From: Picochlorum sp. 'celeri'
Taxonomy: Eukaryota; Chlorophyta; Trebouxiophyceae
DNA length: 64,000 nucleotides
Assembly: GCA_010909725.1 (NCBI GenBank)
Contig: JAACMV010000019.1
Coordinates: forward strand, 930,001-994,000
Direction of reading: 5' to 3'
Shown: in pieces, positions 1 to 10,120 of the stretch
How the letters are laid out: every line of letters begins with the position of its first letter
Numbering within the stretch: the stretch's first letter is position 1
Program-made: the position numbers and the translations under genes
Notes under the pieces: model-generated
What the model was told of the DNA's origin: nothing
Databases searched by the model: none
What the model saw: the letters and a program-made list of their open reading frames with translations, nothing else

Positions 1-608
1 AGGCATTATCAACATGCTGGCTGTTCCTTTTGGGCATTTCACACGCCATGGGGCATGTTCGAACGTAACCACACCGTTCTACGTATATTCAAAGAATCTA
101 TGACCAGGTATGCAGCTATTCTAGAATTCACCCTGTAGCAATGCTCATCATCCTGATGATGTGGTCTCATCCTTGGGCAAGCTGCCAAGATGCTCATTCA
201 CAGATACAACATGACACACGCGCGGGCGCGTGTGATCAAATATAAGCACGAATCAATTAATCACCATGCTCTCTGATTCTGGGCCCGCATGCACGGCATA
301 GAATGAAAGAATTCCAGGTTCCTCTTGCTTCCTGCAGTAAAGACAAGCGGGCCACCCTGAAGTCATCTTCGAAACAAGCCGATGGTCCATGAAACCAGAA
401 TATCTGCATCAATAATCTTACTAATTAAATTAAAATTCAATAGAATCACAGCGGACTGCCCTTTATCGGCAGATATATGCAGGAAAGGTTGCGATTCGTA
501 TGTACCAATCGCAAGGTAGTCCTGCTCAATAGATGCACGAATTTCCCATCATCTTGGTGTAGTTAAAGACATATCAAATAGAAGAATACTATATCGAATG
601 TATTTAGC
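1..608. other. Intergenic region left of the ADA3/PHD gene
   Basis: No reading frame with recognisable content lies here. The only clear structure is a GC-rich hairpin at 215-234. The last 180 bases are AT-rich and run into the ATG at 609, so this is probably promoter and 5' UTR of the next gene, plus possibly the 3' flank of a gene off the left edge. Confidence 0.5.
215..234. repeat. GC-rich perfect inverted repeat
   Basis: A 9-bp arm CACACGCGC at 215-223 is followed by two G and its exact reverse complement at 226-234. It lies in AT-rich DNA about 375 bp upstream of the next start codon. It could be a palindromic transcription-factor site or the 3' hairpin of a gene off the left edge; nothing in the sequence decides between these. 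Confidence 0.6.
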
Positions 609-3600
609 ATGGCAGGGAACGCTGAGGCAGTGAATGCGGTGGGGAGTTCTGGGCAACAACAACAAAAGGCCGCTCCGACTCACTACGGCGTCCATGAGGT
701 GGCCATATGGGATAAAAATGCAATGAAAGATATTAGAAATCCAATTGATGTGGATGGGATTACATTTGAAGAGGCGGGGGGTGTGACTGAAGACGTTCGA
801 AGGAAACTGCAAGAGGTTGCTGGGTCGTTGCCCCAACGTAAGAGCAGGCTATATCTTCCTTCTACACTATCAGAAGCCCTATCCTATGTGAATGCACGAG
901 AAGATTCGAAAAAGAAACAGGGCGTGGCTACCTTGGGTGGGGATGTTGTGTCTGTGTCAGCTCAAAAGACAGGGCCGTATCCGGGGGTGCTGGAAGGGGC
1001 AGGGGAGGCTGCTGCCTTTTGGCTGTACACGGAAGATTATTTTAGAAATATAACAGTGGAGGATGTACATGAGTTGTTATCGTTCCTTCAGCCGTTGGCG
1101 GATGATGAATCGTTCTGGCTGGAGCATGTTGGTAGGAAGGCAGGTGTTGATGTGATACATGAGGCTGCAAAAGGGGATGCGGATCGCCCAGGGTTTTCAA
1201 CCCCTGGAGGAGGAGAGCATCTAGATGGTGGTAGTATGCTTCAAGATGGATACACGGGTAGACGGAGTAGAAGGCCGCGGTCATTGAAGATGGATGAGCC
1301 CTTTTCTGCAGGCACGGGCTCTAGGAGTAGATTTTCTGGTCAGGAGACCATGACACCATCGAGCACTGCTGGATCATTGTTAGGAATAGATAGTGGTGCT
1401 GAGGATGGTACGCCGAGGCCTGCTGCTCAGATGTCTGTTTCTTTAACACCAGAGGGACATCCAGCAACGATTCCACTGGATGTTTTGGAAAGGTCCAAAA
1501 TTGTCGAGTTGGCCACGGCCATGGAAAGTTTGAAACGTTTGATACACGTGGATAATGGAGGCGATATTGCCGATGTAGAGTCTATGGATGGACCTGCATT
1601 GAGGAAATACTTGAAGGACCAAGTTGCCAACATTTCAAAACAGCTTGGTTTTCCAGCGTCCATTGATCTGTCCAAAGCTCCTCCGTCTGTTCCAGATCCG
1701 CGATTTATTCACCCTTGGACAAGCATGCTTCTCAAATCAAAAGTGCCTCAGCATGTCAAAGAGGTTGTATCAGAGGCATATTATCTCGACCCTCCTGGTT
1801 CTCTGGCGCAACGATGTGCAGGGAATGTGAATGTTCTAGAACTCGCACAGGATGAGATTGTGAATGGTGTAAAAGCTGAGCCAGATTTTTCGGCTCAGGA
1901 AACTGGAGATCAGATAGAAGATGGTAGAGTAACGCATGTAGAAAGGGTGTCAGTCGATGTGATGAGATCCATCAACCAAGGTGTCCCTGATAGTGAGTTT
2001 GATAATGCGCCTCCACGAAAACTGTACAAGAGTGCTGTGAAAGACCTTGAGGTTCTTAGAGCAGCTCCCCAGGATGAAATTGCAGCTGAAACATTAGCGT
2101 TACAGGCAGAACTGATATCGGTGATGTGTGCAAATAGGGCTCGATTGGCTCCAGCTCTAGAGGCCATGCTGGAAGACCTGCCTCGCCAAAAAGAAAAGAA
2201 AATGATGCAGGAGGGTGACTATGCCTTTGCAAAGAGATACTTTGATGTACGTTGTGATGTATACCTTTTGCAGGTAGTTGTGTATCGTTGTGGCCTGATT
2301 GTTCAATGAGAAATATGTCTGTACCTGCAGAAAATCAACCATGCCAAGGTGACTGAGACGAGGCATAAGAAGGATATGATCACTCGGAGTGCTGCTGGGA
2401 CCCATCCGCTGACAAGCACCTCGCCAAATTCAAATAGACCGATTCTCGGTAGGCATCAAAGTGGCATGGAGGGTGTTAGAATGCCACATCTGCAAGAAGA
2501 TGAGCTCTATGATGTTTTGGCACGACGAAAGGAAGAAGATGAAGCGTTCTGTGCCGTGTGTGGTGATGGTTTCTCTGCAGAGCCCAATGTCATTCTGTTT
2601 TGTGACAGGTGTGATGTTGCAGTCCATCAAAAATGTTATGACATTCCAGATGTGCCTCCTCATGAATGGCTTTGCTGGCCATGCAAAGAGTATGAGGACA
2701 GCTTGAGAGCCAGTGGGAAAACACAGGAAGAGATCAGGCAACCACATGCTCTGCCAGAACAGCGAAGTAGACTTCCAGGTGGATCTAAAGATGTAAAGTG
2801 CTTCCTCTGTCCCATCAAATATGGTGCATTCAGGAGGTCATCAGATGGATCCACATGGGTCCACCAAACATGCGCCATGTGGCACCCAGAAACATATCTA
2901 TCGCATGGTATGGGGCCAAATGTGGTGGAAGGCTTATGGGATATCCCAGAGGAGCGCTTGTCCACTCCTTGTGTACTTTGTGGACTGAAAGATGGCGCAG
3001 TTGTCCACTGCCCAGAACCAGGATGTCTTGCGACATTCCATGTTTTATGCGCACGAAACTGTGGACTATACCTTACCGTTCAGCGAGATGAAGAAGGTGG
3101 CCAACATCATCGAATTTACTGTTCCAAACACAGCAAGGCGCAGCAAGAAAAGGATTCTGTTGCACTTGCCAAAGCTCTGGCAGGAAAATCGAGCGCACAG
3201 ACAAGGGTAAATAAGCGTAAAATGCAAGAAGAGCAACGCAGGAAAGAGCTACAGGATTTCTCCATGCTTGAACTTGACTTTGCCAAAATGGAATCCATGA
3301 GGGTCAACTTTGAAGCTCTCCGAGTGTTGTTGGATCAATGCAAGCGCAGAGAAAAGCTGAAAAGAATGTCCCTGCAACTGCAGGCCGATACCTTCAAAGA
3401 ACGACTTCAGGACCCCGTAAAAGCGATGCAATTTGTGGAGAGGATCAACTCCTTGGCTGACAAAGGATACACACCTGATCAAATTGCAGCTGACGTGTGG
3501 CCTACTGAACATGGGCAGAGTAGAATGGAAGAGAGGCAACAGCAAACCCCTAAATCACGCTTGGGACCTTTTTCTGCACCATCCGCTAATGCCAAGCCAG

Positions 3601-3782
3601 CAGCAGCACAGGGAACACTGTACACACTTGACGATACTAGGACAAACACAGGGAGGCCGTCAAGGCGAGTTCCCTCAACAATTGAGCAGCAGTTGATACT
3701 GAACTCATCAGAGGCAGAAGAGCTCAATAGAAAACTACCTCCTGGTATAAAATATGTTCCAGTGTCTCAGTTGAAGAAGTAG
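609..3782 (+). CDS. ADA3-like domain / PHD-ePHD (PZP) chromatin protein
   Basis: Predicted chromatin-associated protein of about 1,029 residues. Exon 1 is 609-2246 and exon 2 is 2331-3782; the 84-nt intron has donor GTACGTTG and acceptor CCTGCAG and joins in phase 0. The first ~430 residues are low-complexity and acidic. Residues ~485-560 resemble the conserved region of the SAGA subunit ADA3/NGG1 (DEI, a Q-EL helix, N-R-RL, then a basic KK-rich stretch crossing the splice site). Residues ~605-660 form a C4HC3 PHD finger starting CAVCGDGF, followed at once by a zinc knuckle (CFLCP) and an extended PHD ending near IYCSKH. This PZP module is typical of NTO1, BRPF and JADE, where it binds unmodified histone H3. 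The frame is open through both parts, so I call one gene. If ATG 2467 were a separate start there would be two genes, but the ADA3 part would then be split. The PHD call is firm; ADA3 is moderate. Confidence 0.72.
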
Positions 3783-3973
3783 ATTCGTATGAGTTTTCGA
3801 ATTCGTCACATGACTTCATGATGATACTCTGGGCACCCTTGAAACATGTGACGCCCTTTGACTCGAACAGAACCAAAAACATCACATGTAATTCGATTTT
3901 TTATCATTAAATTTATAGTTTTCGTATCAAGTTATTGATATTTGCTCGATTTCTGTCCTTGGAAGTCGCGTGC

Positions 3974-5290
3974 ATGGCTGGAAGAGCTTTGCCACGAATC
4001 CTTGCAAGGCAGCTCTCTGCACTGCATTCTTCCCAGCGACAGTATTCAGCTTGCAATCTAGTACATAGTATACAATGTAGGTCCTCCAGTAGGTCAGAAT
4101 CCTATATTATGGGTATAGAGAGCAGTTGTGACGACACTGGAGTCGCCATAGTTTCAACGGATGGGGCTATTTTATCAAATATAGTGTGTTCTCAGGCTGA
4201 TATACACGCAGCATGGGGTGGTGTTGTGCCAAAACTAGCACAAGAAGCCCATATGAAGGCTATTGATGGCTGTGTTGAACGAGCATTGGAAGAGGCAGGG
4301 GTGTCACCTCAAGAGCTCACTGCAGTAGGGGTCACTGTTGGGCCTGGTCTGAGCCTCTGTCTACGTGTGGGCGTGACGAAAGCAAAAGAAATTTGTAGTA
4401 ATTACAACATCGACATGATCCCAGTGCATCACATGGAAGCCCATGCGCTTGTTGCTCGTCTGACCAACCAGGAAGAGAATGTACAGTTTCCATTCCTCTG
4501 TTTGCTGGTTTCTGGAGGACACAATCTGCTCCTGATCGTGGAAGGACTGGGTAGGTATGTTCAGCTTGGAACGACGTTAGACGATGCATTAGGCGAGGCG
4601 TATGACAAAATTGCCAGGCTTTTGGATATAGACCTCATCCCATCAGGTGGTGCATCAGTAGAAAAAATAGCAAAGAGTGGGGATCAGAGCGCATATAGTT
4701 TTCCTGTCCCTCTGAAAAAGAGAAGGACGTGCGACTTTTCGTTCGCTGGGCTGAAAACTTCGGTTCGGCTTGCAATCGAAAAGGAGCGAGAGGCATGTGG
4801 GAATCTTCCAGAGACCACAAAGGCAAACATTGCAGCTTCGTTTCAATCTGTGGCTGTGAAACATCTAGATGAAAGAGTTCGAAGAGCATTTGAATGGGCT
4901 CGTGAAACGCATCCGGGCATCCGCCATTTGGTTGTTGCAGGGGGTGTTGCATCAAACCAATACCTGCGCTCCTGCCTGCAGGATGTGTGCCATGACAACG
5001 ATGCCACCCTTGTCTGCCCGCCTCCTTCTCTGTGTACAGACAATGGTGTCATGGTTGCGTGGGCAGCTATTGAACGCACACGCGCCAACCTACCCATACA
5101 AGCAGAAAAAGATGGTCTTTTGCCAGATGGCTCCCCCAAACCTGATGACTGGCTCGATTTGAAACCACGGTGGCCTTTGACGGAGAGGCGCGATTCGAGG
5201 GGTTTTCAGGCGCCAAGAAGTGCAAAGAAAAAGAATATCCATACAAGTCTGGAACTTTTGACAGGGCGAGAGGAATCTGCCGCAATCTGA
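3974..5290 (+). CDS. OSGEPL1: Organellar tRNA N6-threonylcarbamoyladenosine synthase (TsaD/Qri7/OSGEPL1)
   Basis: Transfers the threonylcarbamoyl group to A37 of ANN-decoding tRNAs in mitochondria or plastids. The ATG at 3974 begins a basic, Ser/Arg-rich leader of about 45 residues, typical of an organelle targeting peptide. The mature part starts at MGIESSCDDTG, the TsaD ATPase signature. The metal-binding HxxxH appears as HHMEAHA, followed by the nucleotide-binding LVSGGHN and the late motif VAGGVASN with DNG. At 438 residues it fits a mitochondrial Qri7-type enzyme, which works without the KEOPS partners. It is a single exon. The frame is open further upstream only with a TTG codon, so 3974 is preferred. 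The upstream flank is AT-rich and ends in a run of T and A around 3895-3925. Confidence 0.93.
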   Translation: MAGRALPRILARQLSALHSSQRQYSACNLVHSIQCRSSSRSESYIMGIESSCDDTGVAIVSTDGAILSNIVCSQADIHAAWGGVVPKLAQEAHMKAIDGCVERALEEAGVSPQELTAVGVTVGPGLSLCLRVGVTKAKEICSNYNIDMIPVHHMEAHALVARLTNQEENVQFPFLCLLVSGGHNLLLIVEGLGRYVQLGTTLDDALGEAYDKIARLLDIDLIPSGGASVEKIAKSGDQSAYSFPVPLKKRRTCDFSFAGLKTSVRLAIEKEREACGNLPETTKANIAASFQSVAVKHLDERVRRAFEWARETHPGIRHLVVAGGVASNQYLRSCLQDVCHDNDATLVCPPPSLCTDNGVMVAWAAIERTRANLPIQAEKDGLLPDGSPKPDDWLDLKPRWPLTERRDSRGFQAPRSAKKKNIHTSLELLTGREESAAI

Positions 5291-5647
5291 CGTCAGACAA
5301 ATTTGACATTGATGATACACTCCCATCGTTGAGATGATCCAATTGGAAATCTCTCTGCGTTATTGCCTTACATATGGATGACGCGACGCACCCTGACGCA
5401 GCACAATTTTTAACAATACTACGTCTCAATGAAAACATTCTTTGATTTCAGATGATTTTTACATTGGTAATTTTTCGCTGATCAGCCAAGTAGGCTCTAT
5501 ATAAGGCCCAAATAAATCGCCGCGTCGGACTTTTGACTCATACGGGCTCGCCAACGCTGGACTCCGTTGCCATATTTTTTACGCAACCGTACGGCAGCAT
5601 TAAATGTTTGATAAGATACAAATAAGTATTGTAGAGTGATTCCAGGA
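5291..5647. other. Intergenic region with TATA box
   Basis: No coding content seen. It holds the 3' flank of the Qri7-like gene and the promoter of the CBP60-like gene, with a TATA box at 5498-5504. No other feature is evident. Confidence 0.5.
5498..5504 (+). promoter_or_regulatory. TATA box of the CBP60-like gene
   Basis: TATATAA in the context CTCTATATAAGG. Transcription would be expected to start near 5530. That leaves about 120 nt to an upstream ATG at 5648 that can be spliced into the gene, or about 240 nt to the ATG at 5769. Confidence 0.5.
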
Positions 5648-5768
5648 ATGTTTGGTGCCGTTCCTCAAGACGGGGTGAGGCAACCGTGCAGTGCCACTGG
5701 CACAGACATAGAAGTACGACTTTTACCTCTTTTAAATCACAAAACATCCGTCGGTTGACTCTCACACG

Positions 5769-7607
5769 ATGCATATTTCTTTTCAGGAACGTTTGAGGAG
5801 CAGAACCATGCGGTTTGCGCAAGAGTTTGCGCAAAGGGTGGCTCCTCATTTGAGCCAAGAGGAGGTTGTCTCCCTCCATGACGCTATTTTGGACTGTGAG
5901 AGTCGTCTTTCAACGCAACGCCTAGATGCAAACTCAAATACTCCAAGACATTTGCACCTTCGCTTTCGCCACGAGTGCATGCATCAAGGCTGTGTGGACG
6001 AGGGCTGCTCCTTATGTAGGAATAACCCCAAGCGAAGATGCTTGTCAAACTTCTGTCAGAGATACTTTGTCAATGACACGCTGCGGGCAAAATGCGGTGC
6101 TCCAATTAAAGTAGAATTGGTGGATGTACGATCAGGATCGGTATTCACATCGAACATTCCAGGCCTGAAGGTTCACTTCTGTGGGATAGACGGTCATGCA
6201 TTTGATATGATTGTGTATGAGCATCAGGGCATTTCTCATGAGCAGATAGAAGGATGTTTCCTGTTATCTAATAATAAAGGAGAATCATTATTGGCTCCCA
6301 TGAACAGATCGCGGGAAGCTTCTCCTGATTTGATCACGATGCATTTGAATGAGGGCTCCTCAAACCTGCCTGATGCTGTGTGGACCGACTCTTCCGAGGC
6401 GCTGTTGTCTGGCCGAAAACCGCCTTTAAGACTATACGCATTTGCTACGACTGAGGATACCAAAGACAGCATCGTCCCTGCAGTGTCAGAGCCTTTTTGT
6501 GTAGCAACTCGCAGAGCAAAAACATCTGACAAGGCTGAATTCCCTTTCTACACTGACAATGTGAGTAAGTTGAAGCACATGGGACGGGAAACTGTCAAGA
6601 AGCTTGCAGATTTGAGAGCAAGTGAAAAGGCATTCAACGTATCCTTGCATGTGCCCTACACGAGCATTCAGACTGTGGGAGAGTTTTGCGAGCTTGTCCT
6701 GTTGGCAAACAAAGATTCAGCACTGCGTAGTAAGTTGCAATGCATGCTGAAATTAAATGATGATAAGTGGGCTGAAACGAGTGCCCATGCACTCAAGAGC
6801 ATCATACCTGACAATATGCTGAGGGTTTGGCAACCTGATCCACATGTATTGAAGGACTATCGTCTCTTGTTTGCGTGTCATTGGGCTGAAGTCGATATGA
6901 CTCTACCCATTGCCGTTTCCTATTTCTCCACCGAAAATATTGAGAGTGATACGATAGTCAAGTTTGAACGTCTGTCTCGTCAGCAGCAGGACCTGATCAG
7001 GTCACAGCGACATGCATGGATGCAGGCATGGCAAAGCCCTGGTCACCCAGGATGGTCAATGCATGGGCTTGAGACAGACTATCTTGCATCATGCAAAGGG
7101 CCAATTGTTCTGACAGGATCAAACAATTCTCATGTAGCAATTGCTGCTGCATCAAAGTCACCTGATGACGTTGAATTGGCCAGTGCCTTTGCAAACGAAG
7201 CAACACCTACTGCTGCAGAGGCCCTCCAGAATGCCCGGGTCATTGACAAGTATCCAAACGGAGGATCCTTGAACGCCATTCAATCAAATTCGGATGATTT
7301 GGCAAACTATCTCGACTGGCTTGGACAACCATCCCTCGACAATTTTCCAAGTGTACATTCTAGAGATGTCAGACATTGCATGGTGCCATATCATGGCAGT
7401 CAGGAACATTCACTGACAGATAAGCATGTTCCTGCGCGCATGTCAGCGGATTTCGCGCTCAATACGCACCAAAATTATGATACTATTTCTTTAGGTACAG
7501 AGAGGAGACTAAGTGGACTTTATACTATGCGTTCAATTGAGATGAACTTGCCTGACCCTGAGACGACTCCTGATGGCAACAACCCATCTAAAGAGGACAG
7601 CGCCTAA
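5769..7607 (+). CDS. CBP60-like (calmodulin-binding protein 60 family) protein
   Basis: 612 residues. I recognise the layout of plant CBP60 proteins, the family of the immune regulators CBP60g and SARD1, by order of motifs rather than by high identity. An N-terminal helix is followed by HLHLRFRHE (plant LQLQFRN), then GAPIKVELVDVRSG (plant G-I-V-LVD--TG) opening the beta-rich domain. Next come AVWTDSS with a following RKPPLRLYAFA (plant FTDNSSW-RSRKFRLG-R), a variant of the REAKTE-F-V-DHRGE-Y strand, and two helical parts including SIQTVGEFCELV (plant INTVEDFLRLL). A Cys/His-rich insert (residues ~70-100) splits the first motif and is not typical. The last ~180 residues are unstructured. Start: the bases before 5787 (TTTCTTTTCAG) look like an acceptor. 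Splicing from GTGAGG at 5675 would attach nine residues from ATG 5648 in phase, giving about 615 residues. Both models are possible. Confidence 0.6.
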   Translation: MHISFQERLRSRTMRFAQEFAQRVAPHLSQEEVVSLHDAILDCESRLSTQRLDANSNTPRHLHLRFRHECMHQGCVDEGCSLCRNNPKRRCLSNFCQRYFVNDTLRAKCGAPIKVELVDVRSGSVFTSNIPGLKVHFCGIDGHAFDMIVYEHQGISHEQIEGCFLLSNNKGESLLAPMNRSREASPDLITMHLNEGSSNLPDAVWTDSSEALLSGRKPPLRLYAFATTEDTKDSIVPAVSEPFCVATRRAKTSDKAEFPFYTDNVSKLKHMGRETVKKLADLRASEKAFNVSLHVPYTSIQTVGEFCELVLLANKDSALRSKLQCMLKLNDDKWAETSAHALKSIIPDNMLRVWQPDPHVLKDYRLLFACHWAEVDMTLPIAVSYFSTENIESDTIVKFERLSRQQQDLIRSQRHAWMQAWQSPGHPGWSMHGLETDYLASCKGPIVLTGSNNSHVAIAAASKSPDDVELASAFANEATPTAAEALQNARVIDKYPNGGSLNAIQSNSDDLANYLDWLGQPSLDNFPSVHSRDVRHCMVPYHGSQEHSLTDKHVPARMSADFALNTHQNYDTISLGTERRLSGLYTMRSIEMNLPDPETTPDGNNPSKEDSA

Positions 7608-8107
7608 GGCTTTCATTCCCATCAAGAATCAGGGGTTCGATCAAGATTTCAGATCATGCAACATGACATTGTGAGTTCATGTTGCTCCACAGTTTAAACT
7701 GTTTATTCCCAACATATGTGCACTTGTTCTGGTACTACTAGCACATTTTCATTATCATTGAATGATACCAAGAGTGGTCTTTTCTTTACTATTGCATGAT
7801 GCATTCTCTGTTTTTCTTCAGCATGCACGTCTTTATCATGTGTTATACTACTATACTACTAATCAATCTTGTAATCAAGGGGTGGAACCGCTTATAGGAA
7901 GAGGTATATGTATGTATGTTGGAAAAATAAGAAGGCTGTTTTATTACTACTTCTGGTTGAGAAGAAATCCACCCACCGGGCCCTTGCCTAATACCACCGA
8001 AGACGACGCACCGCCGTTTAAAAAAAAAAAAAACAGAGTACACTTGGAGATTTTTGATATATTTTAGTAGGACTCTGAGGTTCATACTACTGTAGAACAA
8101 CGGCGAT
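7608..8107. other. Intergenic region, 500 bp
   Basis: No gene recognised. It contains a TGTAA pentamer near 7869, a run of 14 A at 8020-8033, and AT-rich promoter-like DNA just before the MscS-like start at 8108. The open frames here have no family resemblance. Confidence 0.45.
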
Positions 8108-10000
8108 ATGGACGTCGCTCGGCGTTCTTGTGTGGGTACAGTGTCCTGCCGAATAGGACCCCCACAACCTGGCCACAGATGTTATAGTTATCCTTTAAAG
8201 AATACTAGAATGCCTTTAGGGCGAGTGAGGGGCCATACAGAAACGGTTTGTAGGTTTCGGGAGACCCAACCGTGTGGATCGAATAGAACACGCCATGTGT
8301 TGAATTCGACGGCGGCTTCGGGCTATCCTCTTGGAAATAATAATGATAGGAATGAAATTGAGGAAGATTTGGAACGGAAGAACCTGGAGGAGCAGCTGCA
8401 GCCCCACCACTACGTTGCCTTTTTGGTCGTCTTGTGTGGTGGTCTACTGTTTGTGTCTCTGTTGCTGTATTTCACCGGAGATATCGAGTTTCAGCGAGCT
8501 GTGTTCAAATCAGTGAGTAGACTGATGCGCACGGTTGCGATTCGACAGCTAGGAACGATTGTTTCTGCCATTGTGTTTATCAAGTATGGGTTGGAACCTG
8601 CAATCAAGTTTGTCAGGAGTGCTACCAATGCTGATGGGCCGTGGGAGAAGAGTCCAGAGTACTATGTATTGAAGGAGGTGTACAAGCCTTTGGAATTTTT
8701 ATTCTTGGTTGCAGCGGTGACGACGTTGGCAGAGAATATGTTGCCTCAGGTGATTAATATTCCAAAGAGTATTGTGCAGACACTTGTGAGGTCAACCAAT
8801 TGCTTGACGTTTGTGGCTGCTGCGGCGCGGGTCGTGTTTAATATCAAAGGCCGAATCGTGCGAGAGAGCTCGTGGCAATTGGAATTGAAAGGGGATTTGA
8901 CTCGACAGCGGCGATTGGAGGCGATTGATAAACTGATGAGTCTTGCAACTCTTGTTGTGGCATCATTTTTTGGTGTGAGAGCTCTGGGTATGGATGTCAA
9001 CTCTGTATTAGCTATTGGAGGAGTTGGAGGTGTTGCTCTTGGTTTGGCTGGTCGAGAAATTTTGGAAAACTTGTTCACAGGCCTGATTATACTCACATCA
9101 AACCCATTTGAGGTTGGTGATGAGGTGCTCTTCAAACCCACCAGTGCCCAGGTGGTGGAAGGTATTGTGTTGGATGTTGGATGGTATAGGACGACGATTC
9201 GATCTTTTGAAAGAGAAATTTTCACCATTCCAAATTCAGTTTTCACAAGGAATGTTGTGTTAAACATCACGCGAAAGAATAAAGAGTGGAGATTTTATGA
9301 GTTTTTATATTTGAGGTTGGAGGATTTACCTCGCGTCGTTGATATCGTGTCAGATGCGAGGAAAATTTTACGGCAGGATAACAGGATTATTCAAAAACTT
9401 CACCGCCGAGTCTTCATTGATAGTGTGACCAAGGAGCACTGTAGAATGTACATTTCCTTTTATGTAGAAGCAGCAAACAGAGATGCATTCATGTCAGTCA
9501 AGCAAGACTTGCTGCTTGCGTTTATTGACTGCGTTCAGAGGAATGGTGCACAATTAGCTCGAAATAGACTGCAGCTGGAAATGCTGCAAGCGTCTCCACA
9601 GGAAGTGGATTTACCCATTGTGGATGTGCCAATCCTTCCACAGGCAGTGGATATTACTCCTCCTGGCGACGGAGGAGATTCACAACCGCCTTCCTCAGGT
9701 GAAGGAACGTCTTCAAAGAAAGTCAATGACGACGTGAATGCATCGGTGGTGTCGTCATCACAGCCAGACAGAAATGGGACCTCGTCCTCTGCATCTACAC
9801 CAGGAAAGAAGACAGCCTCACAGAAAAACTCTCAGCAAGCAGGCGCCAAGTCCGCAAGCCCTGAGGCTATCGTCAAGGCAATATCGAATTCCGAGACGGG
9901 ATCAAACGCCGTGATGTCGACAATCTCCCCAGGCATTGTTGGAGGCAACCAACAAGGACCCACCATACTGGGATCCTACGATGATGACTGTGCATTATAG
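8108..10000 (+). CDS. MscS-like mechanosensitive ion channel, probably organellar
   Basis: 630 residues, single exon, start ATG 8108. The first ~90 residues are basic and hydroxylated, resembling a plastid or mitochondrial transit peptide. Hydrophobic segments lie near residues 102-122, 148-166, 193-213, 231-247 and 277-330. The last holds the pore helix and the family signature GGVGGVALGLAGREILENL, then FEVGDEV of the beta domain. The C-terminal ~130 residues are Pro/Ser/Gly-rich and probably disordered. Plant relatives (MSL2/MSL3) sit in the plastid inner envelope and release osmotic pressure during plastid division; that role is inferred here from family and leader. The stop is followed by an ATT microsatellite in the 3' UTR. 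Confidence 0.88.
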   Translation: MDVARRSCVGTVSCRIGPPQPGHRCYSYPLKNTRMPLGRVRGHTETVCRFRETQPCGSNRTRHVLNSTAASGYPLGNNNDRNEIEEDLERKNLEEQLQPHHYVAFLVVLCGGLLFVSLLLYFTGDIEFQRAVFKSVSRLMRTVAIRQLGTIVSAIVFIKYGLEPAIKFVRSATNADGPWEKSPEYYVLKEVYKPLEFLFLVAAVTTLAENMLPQVINIPKSIVQTLVRSTNCLTFVAAAARVVFNIKGRIVRESSWQLELKGDLTRQRRLEAIDKLMSLATLVVASFFGVRALGMDVNSVLAIGGVGGVALGLAGREILENLFTGLIILTSNPFEVGDEVLFKPTSAQVVEGIVLDVGWYRTTIRSFEREIFTIPNSVFTRNVVLNITRKNKEWRFYEFLYLRLEDLPRVVDIVSDARKILRQDNRIIQKLHRRVFIDSVTKEHCRMYISFYVEAANRDAFMSVKQDLLLAFIDCVQRNGAQLARNRLQLEMLQASPQEVDLPIVDVPILPQAVDITPPGDGGDSQPPSSGEGTSSKKVNDDVNASVVSSSQPDRNGTSSSASTPGKKTASQKNSQQAGAKSASPEAIVKAISNSETGSNAVMSTISPGIVGGNQQGPTILGSYDDDCAL

Positions 10001-10011
10001 CGTGCAACCCT

Positions 10012-10034
10012 CATTATTATTATTATTATTATTT
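10012..10034. repeat. (ATT)n microsatellite
   Basis: About seven ATT units just after the MscS-like stop codon, in the 3' flank between two convergent genes. Confidence 0.85.
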
Positions 10035-10120
10035 TGACATTTGTATACATTGACATGAAGAACTAAACAAGAAAATAAAATGGATCACGTTCAAACACAA
10101 TTTGGGCATTCCTCTGCCTA

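Noticed and set aside
3815..3880. ATGATGA resembling a snoRNA C box
   Set aside because: No CUGA D box at a suitable distance and no terminal stem.
7622..7660. GGGGTTCGATC resembling a tRNA T-arm
   Set aside because: The flanking bases do not pair to form a T-stem, and no other tRNA arms are nearby.
8020..8033. A-run that could mark a retroposed sequence
   Set aside because: No target-site duplication or processed gene copy beside it; simple homopolymer.
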